Shown here: positions 1 through 8,228 of the stretch, one piece after another
Layout of the letters: each line of letters begins with the position of its first letter
Numbering within the stretch: position 1 is the stretch's first letter
Assembly (NCBI GenBank): GCA_035306065.1
Contig: DATGOL010000118.1
Span: 1-39,185, forward strand
Direction of reading: 5' to 3'
Origin: JBBQHX01 sp035306065
GTDB taxonomy: Bacteria; Gemmatimonadota; Gemmatimonadetes; Gemmatimonadales; Gemmatimonadaceae
DNA: 39,185 nucleotides
Notes under the pieces: model-generated
Databases searched by the model: none
What the model was told of the DNA's origin: nothing
Seen by the model: only the letters and a program-made list of their open reading frames with translations
Made by a program: the position numbers and the translations under genes

Positions 1-294
1 CACACCCTCCCCGTCCCATGGCCTTATCACCGCTCGGCCGGCTGCCGAGTTATGGGTACCTGACGCGATGCGTGCACTGGTCATGGCAACCTCAGGACGC
101 TGACTGAACCACAGGCGCAATTCTCGCGGCGCTGTCGTAACCGTGCTGTTCTTCGCAGGCTCGCTGCGCAACAGGTGCAGGTGACGCACCACAGGCAGTG
201 CGTTTGCCATGGTCACAACGAACATCAGGAATACCGCGGTTGCGCCCAGTAAGGCGAACGGTGCAGACCGACGATTGAACGATCGCATCAGCAT
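1..294 (-). CDS. CopC-like copper-binding/resistance protein, 3' end outside window
   Basis: Partial gene: the start is at 294 and the frame is open to base 1, giving 98 codons. The protein starts MLMRSFNRRSAPF, has a hydrophobic signal segment to about residue 33, then reads HLHLLRSEPAKNSTVTTAPR followed by ELRLWFSQRPE. That is the start of a mature CopC/YobA domain, in which the N-terminal His region binds Cu(II) in the periplasm and an 'xRLWFS' strand follows. A Shine-Dalgarno-like GGGAG lies about 10 bases upstream, inside the end of the GNAT gene, and only three bases separate the two genes, so they are probably cotranscribed. The ATG at 288 is an alternative start. Whether a CopD membrane domain is fused downstream cannot be seen. 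Confidence 0.72.
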   Translation of the reverse strand, partial: MLMRSFNRRSAPFALLGATAVFLMFVVTMANALPVVRHLHLLRSEPAKNSTVTTAPRELRLWFSQRPEVAMTSARIASGTHNSAAGRAVIRPWDGEGV

Positions 295-297
295 AAG

Positions 298-1272
298 TCA
301 GATCTCCCAGTTGGAGAGGAGCATTCCGCGCTCAGGCCGGCTTTCCGCGTAGCCCGCGAGTGTCATCCGCAGGTCGGTCCACCGCACCCTGGCACCCCCA
401 TTCACAAGTTGCCGATAGGCGTCGGGGTACTCTCCCTGAACTCTTACGGATGCAGCGCGCGTGCCGCTGCGCCTCGCGAAGTCCGCCACTGCGGACATCA
501 TCTCGTGCATGTCTTCCTCTTCCTGCAACACGAGCTTGAGCACGCGCAGCTCATCGCGCGAGCGGCCCTCCACGAGCGGCACGCTGTGACAGAGCGCAAA
601 GCCCACCAGGCTGCCATCTCGCTCGAGCAGCACCGTATCGCCCAGGGACAGACTGTCGGTGATCTCGATCTCCCTGGCAAAGTCGTAGCCGGGGCGTACT
701 CGCCGGGTGAGCTCCGTAATGGCAACCATCGTTGCGTCTCGTGCGGCCGGCGTCAGGCGCCCGAGCAGGCGGGCGGGACGCACCTGTCCGAGCGCGGTGA
801 CCACAAGCGTGATCGTCAGGCGCTGCGGGTCGAACCCCAGCGTGGAGTAAAAGCCGATGTTGTCCATCGTGCGCGGCATCGTCTCGAGCCCGATCACCGT
901 TGCCCCCTGCTCCTTCAGCCACTCCACCCCGGATTGCACCACGATCCTGCCCAGCCCTATGCCCTGCATATCGGGGCGGACAGCCAGCGGACCCATCCAC
1001 CCTTCCACACCGGACATATGAGCAATGTTGAAGCCCGCAATCGCATTCCGCTCATCGCGCCAGAGCATGGCTCCCGCACCGGCATCATCCATTGCGTAGC
1101 GCCACACGAGCGGATTCAGGTGCGGCACCCGCACCCCAACCATCCCGTCGCGACGATACCGGTCGGAGAAGGAATCGCTGAACACATCGTTCAGCTCGGC
1201 GAGGTCGTCACGACGGATGGGAAAAGGACCCTTCACGTCGCGCGCAGTGCGCCAGCCACGCGCAATGGTCAT
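298..1272 (-). CDS. GNAT-family N-acetyltransferase with a second GNAT-like half
   Basis: A 324-residue protein. The N-terminal half (about residues 18-150) has an acetyl-CoA-binding GNAT core: a strand ending in MGPLAVRPDMQ, then the pyrophosphate-binding loop QGIGLG at about 101-107, then a helix, and later a GFYSTLGF motif typical of GNAT strand 5-helix 4. The C-terminal half (about 175-310) has the same order of strands, with LVGFALCHSVPL and LRVLKLVL, but no clear Q/RxxGxG/A loop, so it looks like a degenerate second GNAT fold. The acceptor substrate is unknown. The start ATG overlaps the stop of sbcC by four bases (ATGA), so the gene is translationally coupled to the DNA-repair genes upstream. 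Confidence 0.82.
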   Translation of the reverse strand: MTIARGWRTARDVKGPFPIRRDDLAELNDVFSDSFSDRYRRDGMVGVRVPHLNPLVWRYAMDDAGAGAMLWRDERNAIAGFNIAHMSGVEGWMGPLAVRPDMQGIGLGRIVVQSGVEWLKEQGATVIGLETMPRTMDNIGFYSTLGFDPQRLTITLVVTALGQVRPARLLGRLTPAARDATMVAITELTRRVRPGYDFAREIEITDSLSLGDTVLLERDGSLVGFALCHSVPLVEGRSRDELRVLKLVLQEEEDMHEMMSAVADFARRSGTRAASVRVQGEYPDAYRQLVNGGARVRWTDLRMTLAGYAESRPERGMLLSNWEI

Positions 1273-3749
1273 GATTCGTCTTCCACGCTCGAACCGCCAA
1301 ATTCCAGAGCATCGCTCACCAGCGCACCAGCCAGCACGAGTTCAGCGTCCGCGTCCACCTGATGGACCACGGAACTGCCCGTTTCCTCGTCGTATTTCAC
1401 CTCCACCACGTGATCCACCCCCTCACGAACGGATTCGATATGTGTAATCAGGATTATCTGCTCGAATCGATCCTGGATCCGGCGCAACAGTTCCACAACG
1501 TTAAGACGACGAGCCTCATCCAGTGAGCCGAACACTTCGTCCAGAACGAGCAGCGAGAAGTTCTGCCCCGCCCGCTCGGCAATCAGCTGCGATATCGCCA
1601 GGCGGAGCACGAGGTTGGCAAGGTCTTCCTCGCCGCCCGAAATCACCGGCTTCGGAATTCCATCCTCAAGCACAACCACGTTGTACTGATCGTCGAGTTC
1701 CAGTTCAGCATACCGCGAATCCGTGAGCTCAGCGAGGAATCCGCTGGCAATCTCGGACAGCTCCGGGCGAAGCTGAAAGTTGAGATCCGTACGCAGGTCC
1801 GAGAACGAGCGGTCAAGCTCCTCGTGCAGTCGCCTGTCGCTCTTCAACGCGGCAAGACGCTGCTGAACGCGCTTTAGTTCCAGCTCGTCACGCTCGGCCG
1901 ATTCCAGAGCCTTTCGGGCAGCGGCAAGCTCTCCCGCGGCCTGCACGGAAACCAGTTCGGCATGCCGCACGGCAACCTCTGCCGCCTCCACCTGCATACG
2001 CAACTCCTGGAAGCCCGCTTCATCGAGCCGGATTCCAGCACGCTCCGCGGATATCAGCTGCACACGTGCCGACACATTCGTTATGCGCTCCTCGATGGCA
2101 GCCAGCTCCGTCGCGAGCCTCGGGGCACGATCCACGAGAACTGCAAGACGGCTGCTCTCATGCTCGAGCGGCGTGAGGCGGTCAACTTCAGCCTTCCGCT
2201 CGGCGTGATGCCTTGCGTCATAGCCGGCAGGAAGTTTTGCCAGTTCCAACCCGAGCGCCTCGAAGCGGGAATCTCTCTCCACCAGCTCCGCCTTCACCTG
2301 CGCGAGCTCGGCAAGCGCCGCCTGGATCCTCGCGAGCCGGCGCTCCAGGCCCTGCACCTCCGCCTGACGCGCGCGACGCGCTTCGTCTGCGTCCGCCACG
2401 GCCTGCGGTGTTCCGGACAGCTGCTGCAGGCGATCCTTGAAATAGTTGCCATCCACCTCAACCGTCTCCAGCTGCTCGTCGAGCATCTCGAGCACACCGG
2501 CAAGGTTGTCGCCCAGCGGGCGTGTGCAGGTGGGACACGGGCTTTCAGGTCCGAGGTCAGCAACCTGGTCGCGCTGCTGCTTGAGTTCGCGCCACTGTCG
2601 AAGCAGCGAGTCTCGCCTGGTTTCCGCCTCCTGCCGGTCGCGCACCCAGGTAGTTCGCAGCTCTTCCGCGGCAACCTCCGCCGCAGCCAGCGCCTCACGA
2701 GCAACATTGAGCTGCTCCAGCGACTCGAGCTCCAGCTCCGGTGCACTCTCCAGCTTCTGCAGGCGCTCCCCCAGGCGGCCGCGGTCAGCGCTTACCTGCG
2801 CAACGGACTGTTCCAGGGTCTGACGACGCCCCTCCTCGCGTGCCATCCCGTCCAGCAGAGCCAGTTCCTGCCTGAGCGTCGCGAAGGACGCGAGGGACAC
2901 CGCCAGCTCTGCCTGGCGCGTGACCGCGAGTTGAGCCTCCTGCAGCTCAGCCCGCAGCCGCTCCGCCTCCCTCCTTGCACCCGTGAGCTCGCCCTCGAGC
3001 AGCGCACGGTCGGAATCGAGCTGCCGAATGCGTTCACGATCCTTCCCGGCCACCTCCCAGCGCGGTGCAAGCTCCGCCCGAACGCGCTCTGCACGCATGC
3101 GCGCATCAACCGCTTCCCCATTGCGTATGTCCGCGTCTGCCAGGCGCGTTCTCGCTTCGGCAAGTGAGCGCGCAACGCTTTCCGCGTCCGGCATTCCGCC
3201 GGCCAGCCCCTGCATCTCGGCGCCGATCAGCCGTCGACGGTCTCGCGTAAGGCCCTGCGCCGTTCGGAGCTTCTCGTATCCCAGCACACGCGAGAGAAAC
3301 TGAGCACGTTCTGTCGGCCCCATGGCCGCCATCACGTTCAGCTCCTTCTGACCGGTGAAATACGTGTTGAAGAACTCGCTGCGCGTCATGCCCAGCCGGC
3401 GCTGCAGCACTTCGGTGACGGCGGTTATGGAGTTGGCAATCGGCTGGCTCGCGCCGTCGAGGAACAACTCGGCATTCGTGAGGCCGCGAACCACCCTGTA
3501 GCGATGGCCGGCAAGCTCGAAGTCCAGCTCCACTCGAACCGGAGCCCGCGCGCCTGCTCTGGCATGACGTATGGAATCCCGGGTGCCACGTGCCGCCGCG
3601 TTACCGTACAGTGCCCAGGCAATGGCCTCCAGAATGGTTGTCTTTCCGGAGCCGTTTGCACCGATAATCCCGATAATGCCCGTGTCGAACACCACATGCG
3701 TTTCCGCATGCTGCCGGAAGTTGACGAGCCTGAGGCTATTCAGACGCAT
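1269..3749 (-). CDS. sbcC: SbcC/Rad50-type SMC-like ATPase of the DNA end-processing complex
   Basis: ATPase subunit of the Mre11-Rad50 (SbcCD) complex, which binds DNA ends and hairpins and regulates the nuclease subunit. Visible parts, in order: Walker A GANGSGKTT at residues 30-38; a long coiled coil rich in Glu, Arg, Leu and Ala; the zinc-hook CPTC at Cys405/Cys408; a returning coiled coil; the ABC signature SGGEEDLANLVLRLA near 700; and Walker B LLVLDEVFGSLDE followed by a D-loop. At 826 residues it is shorter than E. coli SbcC (about 1050) and closer to archaeal Rad50, meaning shorter coils. It lies 15 bases downstream of sbcD and overlaps the GNAT gene by four bases. Confidence 0.95.
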   Translation of the reverse strand: MRLNSLRLVNFRQHAETHVVFDTGIIGIIGANGSGKTTILEAIAWALYGNAAARGTRDSIRHARAGARAPVRVELDFELAGHRYRVVRGLTNAELFLDGASQPIANSITAVTEVLQRRLGMTRSEFFNTYFTGQKELNVMAAMGPTERAQFLSRVLGYEKLRTAQGLTRDRRRLIGAEMQGLAGGMPDAESVARSLAEARTRLADADIRNGEAVDARMRAERVRAELAPRWEVAGKDRERIRQLDSDRALLEGELTGARREAERLRAELQEAQLAVTRQAELAVSLASFATLRQELALLDGMAREEGRRQTLEQSVAQVSADRGRLGERLQKLESAPELELESLEQLNVAREALAAAEVAAEELRTTWVRDRQEAETRRDSLLRQWRELKQQRDQVADLGPESPCPTCTRPLGDNLAGVLEMLDEQLETVEVDGNYFKDRLQQLSGTPQAVADADEARRARQAEVQGLERRLARIQAALAELAQVKAELVERDSRFEALGLELAKLPAGYDARHHAERKAEVDRLTPLEHESSRLAVLVDRAPRLATELAAIEERITNVSARVQLISAERAGIRLDEAGFQELRMQVEAAEVAVRHAELVSVQAAGELAAARKALESAERDELELKRVQQRLAALKSDRRLHEELDRSFSDLRTDLNFQLRPELSEIASGFLAELTDSRYAELELDDQYNVVVLEDGIPKPVISGGEEDLANLVLRLAISQLIAERAGQNFSLLVLDEVFGSLDEARRLNVVELLRRIQDRFEQIILITHIESVREGVDHVVEVKYDEETGSSVVHQVDADAELVLAGALVSDALEFGGSSVEDES

Positions 3750-3764
3750 ACGCTTCCCGGATGC

Positions 3765-5132
3765 TCATGAAATGGACCCCGGGGGGCTGCCGGCGCCACT
3801 CGTCCCGTTCCCGTGATCCTCCATGGAACGCCGAAACAACTCCGGATCATCACCTGGTGAAGCGGCGCCCGGCGGTGCCGACTCTGCCACCTTCTGCCGC
3901 GCCGGTACGTCGTCAATGTCGAATTCGGCGCCTGCACCGGCGCTACCGTCCTGCCCTGTCTGCATGGCAAGCGCCTCTGCGCGCGTCAGGTAGCCGAGGC
4001 CCAGTTCAACGAGTGCATCGCGGTTCACATCGTTGGTGAGAACACGCGTCTTCAGCTTCTCGCGAACGATGTCGTGCAGGGACGGACGTTTCCCGGGGGC
4101 ACCCGAAACCACGATGCGGTTCACCTGCGGCCTGCGTGTATCCAGGTGGAAGTGCAGTGCGCGACGGCGAACGTCCCGAATGAACCTGTGGTCCAGTTCC
4201 CGCACGACATGCCGCGGGATGTCGCGAACCAGCAGCCTGACGATTGCATCGTCCACACCGCCGGGTACCGTCTCGACTGCGCTCGCTATCGCATCATCCA
4301 CTTCCGCTGCGGAGAGCCCGCGGGCATCCAGTTCCGGCAGGTCCAGTATGTGGCGGGAGCGAGGGAGGACATGAAATGTTCGCGTGCCCGAAGCGAGATC
4401 ATACTCCACGATTCCCTTGCCCTTCAATCCTGCCTGACGTGCCTCCCTCAACTCTCCCCAGATGTCGTGGCTCGTATAGTCAATCGAGCCCGCGTACCAC
4501 GCGCCTGGCGCAACCTCCCTGTGCACGTGGTAGTGGCCGAGTGCCACGTAGCTCCATTCGCCGGCATGCAGGTCTTCGCGCGCGATCTCGAACGCTGCAC
4601 GATCGGATGGCATGGCCGAAGCAGGCAGCATCCCTTCCACCTCGCCGTGCAGCAGGAGCACGTTCCATCTCGACCCCGCACCCGCCTCCGGCTCCAGCGC
4701 AATCGACTTGCGACCGAGCATGTCCGGTACGGCGAGTATCGAAAGATCGAGGTCGCTGAATCTGAGATGCTTCGGCTCTCCATCCACCACTTCCACTCCG
4801 AGTTCCGCAAACAGCCGCAGAATGCTTCCCGTCTCGGCGCTTCTGGGAGTGTCGTGGTTACCGGCGATCATTACGACCGGCGTATTGGGCAGGGACTGAC
4901 GAAGGCGCTGAAACTGCAGGAAGGCGTGTACTATCGCCTGGTTCGTGGGGCGAACGGAGTGGAAAACGTCGCCTGCAATCACCACCAGCTCCGGATCGAG
5001 CGCGACTACCCGATCGATGGCATGCTGGAAAGTTCGCGCAACGTCCGCCTCACGCTGGTTGATACCAGTAGGCGTCTGCCGCTGGAACTGCCGGAAGCCA
5101 AGGTGGAGGTCGGATAGGTGAACGAGTCGCAT
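3765..5132 (-). CDS. sbcD: SbcD/Mre11-type metallophosphoesterase nuclease
   Basis: Nuclease subunit of SbcCD, a Mn-dependent exo- and endonuclease acting on double-strand ends and hairpins. The calcineurin-like metal ligands are all visible: DLH at residues 8-10, GD at 54-55, GNHD at 91-94, then LLLHGEVEG and ALGHYHVH around residues 175-205. The family's usual length is 380-420; here it is 455, with a C-terminal extension after about 390 that is acidic and low in complexity (AGAGAEFDIDDVPARQ onward). The start gives the canonical MRLVHLSDLHLG. The gene lies immediately upstream of sbcC in the same transcription unit and 91 bases downstream of a secreted-protein gene. Confidence 0.94.
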   Translation of the reverse strand: MRLVHLSDLHLGFRQFQRQTPTGINQREADVARTFQHAIDRVVALDPELVVIAGDVFHSVRPTNQAIVHAFLQFQRLRQSLPNTPVVMIAGNHDTPRSAETGSILRLFAELGVEVVDGEPKHLRFSDLDLSILAVPDMLGRKSIALEPEAGAGSRWNVLLLHGEVEGMLPASAMPSDRAAFEIAREDLHAGEWSYVALGHYHVHREVAPGAWYAGSIDYTSHDIWGELREARQAGLKGKGIVEYDLASGTRTFHVLPRSRHILDLPELDARGLSAAEVDDAIASAVETVPGGVDDAIVRLLVRDIPRHVVRELDHRFIRDVRRRALHFHLDTRRPQVNRIVVSGAPGKRPSLHDIVREKLKTRVLTNDVNRDALVELGLGYLTRAEALAMQTGQDGSAGAGAEFDIDDVPARQKVAESAPPGAASPGDDPELFRRSMEDHGNGTSGAGSPPGSIS

Positions 5133-5223
5133 GCCGGGCGGGCGGTACGGGCGTCAGGTGCGGGCAGCCACGCAGCGCACCGGCGCGATGGGCGGCACAA
5201 CCCGAATACTCGCCGAAGTGCAG

Positions 5224-6078
5224 CTAATTGTCCACCTGTCTTAGCGCCTGCGATGCATGCGTCGTAACGGTCATCGGCGAGGCGGTACTGCCGGCAGGCG
5301 GAGAGTATGTGCTCACGGTGGTGGCGAACGCGGCCGCATGCACCAGCCATCCGCTGCGTCTGTTCAGCGTGGCCGAACCGGAGATACTGCCGGTGGTCTC
5401 TACCGTTACGCCGCTGGCAAGGGACTGCGCTGCTGCCACCGGCGAACGCGCCAGTGTGCCGGCAATGGTTATGAATGCCAGGTCTCCATTGTCCGAAATG
5501 GAGTCCAGAGTGAACGTGGCGCGAAGCATTGCGGCCGGCCCCTCGGCCTGGCCGGCGACCGGAACGGGTATCGTCTGCAGCCACGAGCCTCCCACCTGAA
5601 CCGGTTCCGGCGGAAAGAGTGCCGGCATCCTGGAGAAAAGCGAGCTCAGCTCGGGGGCAGGCAGGCCGCCGGACTGCATGACGCTTGCGCGTCCGTTGGG
5701 GGCAATGTGCATCAGCACCCGCTGTCCCCTGAGCCTGCGGCGAAGCCTGTTCGCCTCACGACCGCCCTCGTCAGGCTCCATTGACACCTCGGCCGAATCC
5801 GTGATCGCAGAGACCGTGGCACCTTCCGGCTCCGACTTCAGCACCATGGCCGTAGTGTGAACGGTTATCTCCGTAACCATGGTCATCGTGCGCTCATCAT
5901 CCGCGCTGCGCCGCGTTGCCTCCATGGAGGTACGCTGGTCGAGCTGCAGCCGCACGGTGTCTCCCGCGTGCGGCCTTACCTGGAGGGACACCATCTGCGC
6001 TCCGGCCGTGCCGGCATTGCCGTACGCGATGCCGAGCGCCACCAGCGCCACCATCAGCACTGCCCTCACGATGGCCAT
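5224..6078 (-). CDS. Secreted protein of unknown function (DUF6263-like)
   Basis: A 284-residue protein with a clear signal peptide (MAIVRAVLMVALVALGIAYG, cleavage probably after the GTAGAQ region). The mature part is rich in beta strands and Thr/Val. It contains GDTVRLQLDQRTSMEATRR near the start and GGSWLQTIPVPV in the middle, an arrangement resembling periplasmic DUF6263-type proteins; this assignment is tentative. No catalytic motif is visible. It sits between herA (54 bases downstream) and sbcD in a block of DNA-processing genes. A periplasmic product there does not match the cytoplasmic repair function, so the shared strand may reflect only cotranscription. Confidence 0.75.
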   Translation of the reverse strand: MAIVRAVLMVALVALGIAYGNAGTAGAQMVSLQVRPHAGDTVRLQLDQRTSMEATRRSADDERTMTMVTEITVHTTAMVLKSEPEGATVSAITDSAEVSMEPDEGGREANRLRRRLRGQRVLMHIAPNGRASVMQSGGLPAPELSSLFSRMPALFPPEPVQVGGSWLQTIPVPVAGQAEGPAAMLRATFTLDSISDNGDLAFITIAGTLARSPVAAAQSLASGVTVETTGSISGSATLNRRSGWLVHAAAFATTVSTYSPPAGSTASPMTVTTHASQALRQVDN

Positions 6079-6132
6079 GCCAGCCGGCTCACCGCTTCAT
6101 CCGTTCCTGGTGCCACGGAGTCCGCAACTGTC

Positions 6133-8094
6133 TCAGAAACCATAGGGATCATCTGACGGGGCTCGCCTGAGGTTCGCTGGCGCTTCGGGGGCGCGTGCCT
6201 CACGAGCAGATACCTTCGTGCGAAGCTGGCTGAGAAAGTAGTCCTTCACCGCTGCCGGACGAGCGCGCATCGTTGCGTTCCGCGCGCGAATCACCTCCTG
6301 CTCGTCGTGCAGCGCTACCGCGTCCTGCACCACCGAAAGCTCCAGAGATGGATCCAGCCGGCGCAAATCGCGCAACACCGCCACTTCAAAGCCAACCTCC
6401 TCCGCCTGCGGATACTTCTCAGCACCATCCCGCCCCCGCATCACCGCCGGGCGCGGAAATCGAACAAAGATCGGTTGTGTGAAGTGCGGGTGCCGCACCA
6501 TCAGTTGCCCCTTCTCGAGTGTTGCCAGCCTGGTGCGAATGGCAGGCGTGAGCACAGCGTATCCCGGCGTTGCGAGCTCGTCAGCGTCCATCCTGCCATA
6601 CAGCGCCGACCCCGAATTGCCCACCACCCTGCGATGCACCTGTGAGCGAAACTGTTGCGCCGCGAAGAGAACCATGCCCAGGTACCTGCCTCGCTCCGCG
6701 ATGTCGAGCAGCATCTTCCGCACGTAGGTATCGGGGCCATCGCCTGGAGCGTACTTGTTGAGCTCGTCCACGAACACCACTACATGGTCCACACCAAGGT
6801 TGCGCTTCTCCAGATGCTCCCGAAGCTTCGATACAACTCGCGCGAATATCAGGTCCTGAGCGTCTTCCTCCAGCAGCGCGACGTCCACCACATACACCGT
6901 CCGATCCTGGAAGGTGCCGAACGGCAGGTCCGACACGTCGCCGTGGTCGGTGACGAGGCCCGCGCAGCGTGTGGACAGGTTCGATAGACGGTTTCGAACC
7001 TTCCGAATGGTTGCAATGTGGTGGGTGCGCCAGCTGTCCCCTGAACCGCGGCCCTCCATTGCGATCAGCAGGTCGCGGAACCACTCCTCCAACTCACCGA
7101 AGGTGCGCACCCGGTAGCGGCGCTTCAGCAGCGGGTCCGTGAAATCGCGATCGATCACACGCTCGTGAATGAAATCGATCAGTGCGTCCGCCTTCGCGTC
7201 CACGTCATCCTTGTTCAGGAGAACCTCTGCGAACTGGAGAACCTGCTCGAGCCCCCATTGCAGGGGCAGAACATTCTCCTGCAGCGACTCGTGCGATCGC
7301 AGGGTTGCCAGTGCGGTGCCGCGCGGGTTGTACGGTGCGTAGTACTGCACCTTCTCGAACGGACTGGCCGGAACCTGCAGTTTGTCGTAGATGGCGCGGT
7401 CCTGTTCGCTCAGGTCTCCGGGGAGGTCCAGGTAGCACAGGTCGGGGCCCTTTACGTTGAAGCAGACGGCGGCCACGGATCCCTTGCTCGCGGGGAAGTG
7501 CGCGAACAGAGATTGGAGAATCCACTCCACGGCGCTCGTTTTCGTGGCCAGCCCCGAGACTCCGCTGATGTTCAGATGGGCTGCCTCAGGGCCGAGTAGA
7601 AAGTCGGCGTCGAGCATGATGGGGGATTCCATGCCGCCGGCATGGTAGACGCCGATGGGGATGCCGGTACGGTTCTCTCCGTCACAGTACGTGTCCATGC
7701 GCAGCGCCACGCTCACGTCTGCGTCGTCTGCCAGGAACACCTCACCCATGGGCACGGGTTGCAGAGGTTCTTCCGGGATCTGCCGGAGCACCGCTGCGGT
7801 GTAGAGGCGAATCTCCGTTCGTTCCGTGGCTGCGGACATGGCGGAGGCGGGAGATCCGTCATGCCCAAGTACGTCGTGCAGCGGGCTTACCAGGTCGGTG
7901 TAGCCAAAAGCTTCGGTAACCACGCCGAACACCGTTGGGATCTGGCCGTTCACGGGCGTGCGACCGGTCACCTTGACGATTGTGCCGATGCCGACCGGCG
8001 AGTCAAGCGCGGTCCAGAAGTGGAACTCGTGTGGTGTGTTCGGCCGTCGCTCCGTTGCGACGACGCGGCCCAGGGTATTGCCTTCCTGATACAT
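6133..8094 (-). CDS. HerA-like hexameric DNA translocase/ATPase with atypical P-loop
   Basis: A 653-residue FtsK/HerA-superfamily protein. The N-terminal about 140 residues form a beta-rich HAS-barrel-like domain (VGIGTIVKVTGRTPVNG, later FGVVTEAFGY), as in HerA. The ATPase core follows. Walker A is replaced by GVSGLATKTS (Lys185), which has an extra residue and no Gly before Lys. Walker B is strong: VVVFVDELNKYAPGD with Asp443-Glu444. An AAQQFRSQVHRRVVGNS segment after it resembles the sensor region. HerA normally forms a ring that drives DNA into NurA for 5'-strand resection. The NurA-like gene is 134 bases upstream on the same strand, which supports the role. The start ATG has only a weak ribosome site. 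ATP use through the altered loop is inferred, not shown. Confidence 0.85.
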   Translation of the reverse strand: MYQEGNTLGRVVATERRPNTPHEFHFWTALDSPVGIGTIVKVTGRTPVNGQIPTVFGVVTEAFGYTDLVSPLHDVLGHDGSPASAMSAATERTEIRLYTAAVLRQIPEEPLQPVPMGEVFLADDADVSVALRMDTYCDGENRTGIPIGVYHAGGMESPIMLDADFLLGPEAAHLNISGVSGLATKTSAVEWILQSLFAHFPASKGSVAAVCFNVKGPDLCYLDLPGDLSEQDRAIYDKLQVPASPFEKVQYYAPYNPRGTALATLRSHESLQENVLPLQWGLEQVLQFAEVLLNKDDVDAKADALIDFIHERVIDRDFTDPLLKRRYRVRTFGELEEWFRDLLIAMEGRGSGDSWRTHHIATIRKVRNRLSNLSTRCAGLVTDHGDVSDLPFGTFQDRTVYVVDVALLEEDAQDLIFARVVSKLREHLEKRNLGVDHVVVFVDELNKYAPGDGPDTYVRKMLLDIAERGRYLGMVLFAAQQFRSQVHRRVVGNSGSALYGRMDADELATPGYAVLTPAIRTRLATLEKGQLMVRHPHFTQPIFVRFPRPAVMRGRDGAEKYPQAEEVGFEVAVLRDLRRLDPSLELSVVQDAVALHDEQEVIRARNATMRARPAAVKDYFLSQLRTKVSAREARAPEAPANLRRAPSDDPYGF

Positions 8095-8228
8095 TCTGCG
8101 AACGAGAGAGTGCTCCGCTCCACGAGGTCGTTGCGGATTCGGAGGGAAATCTATGTGGGCACGGGGTGGCCGGTGTGCCGGAGGGCACTTTACCCGTTCC
8201 TGATTACTGCCGAAGCGGGCACAACCGT

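Noticed and set aside
1962..3167. Long open frame of 401 codons on the plus strand opposite sbcC
   Set aside because: It lies wholly inside the well-supported sbcC gene, encodes a composition of His/Leu/Arg with no known motif, and has no ribosome site; it is a shadow of high-GC codon use.
4074..5117. 347-codon plus-strand frame opposite sbcD
   Set aside because: The metallophosphoesterase motifs on the minus strand are complete, and the plus frame has no family resemblance.
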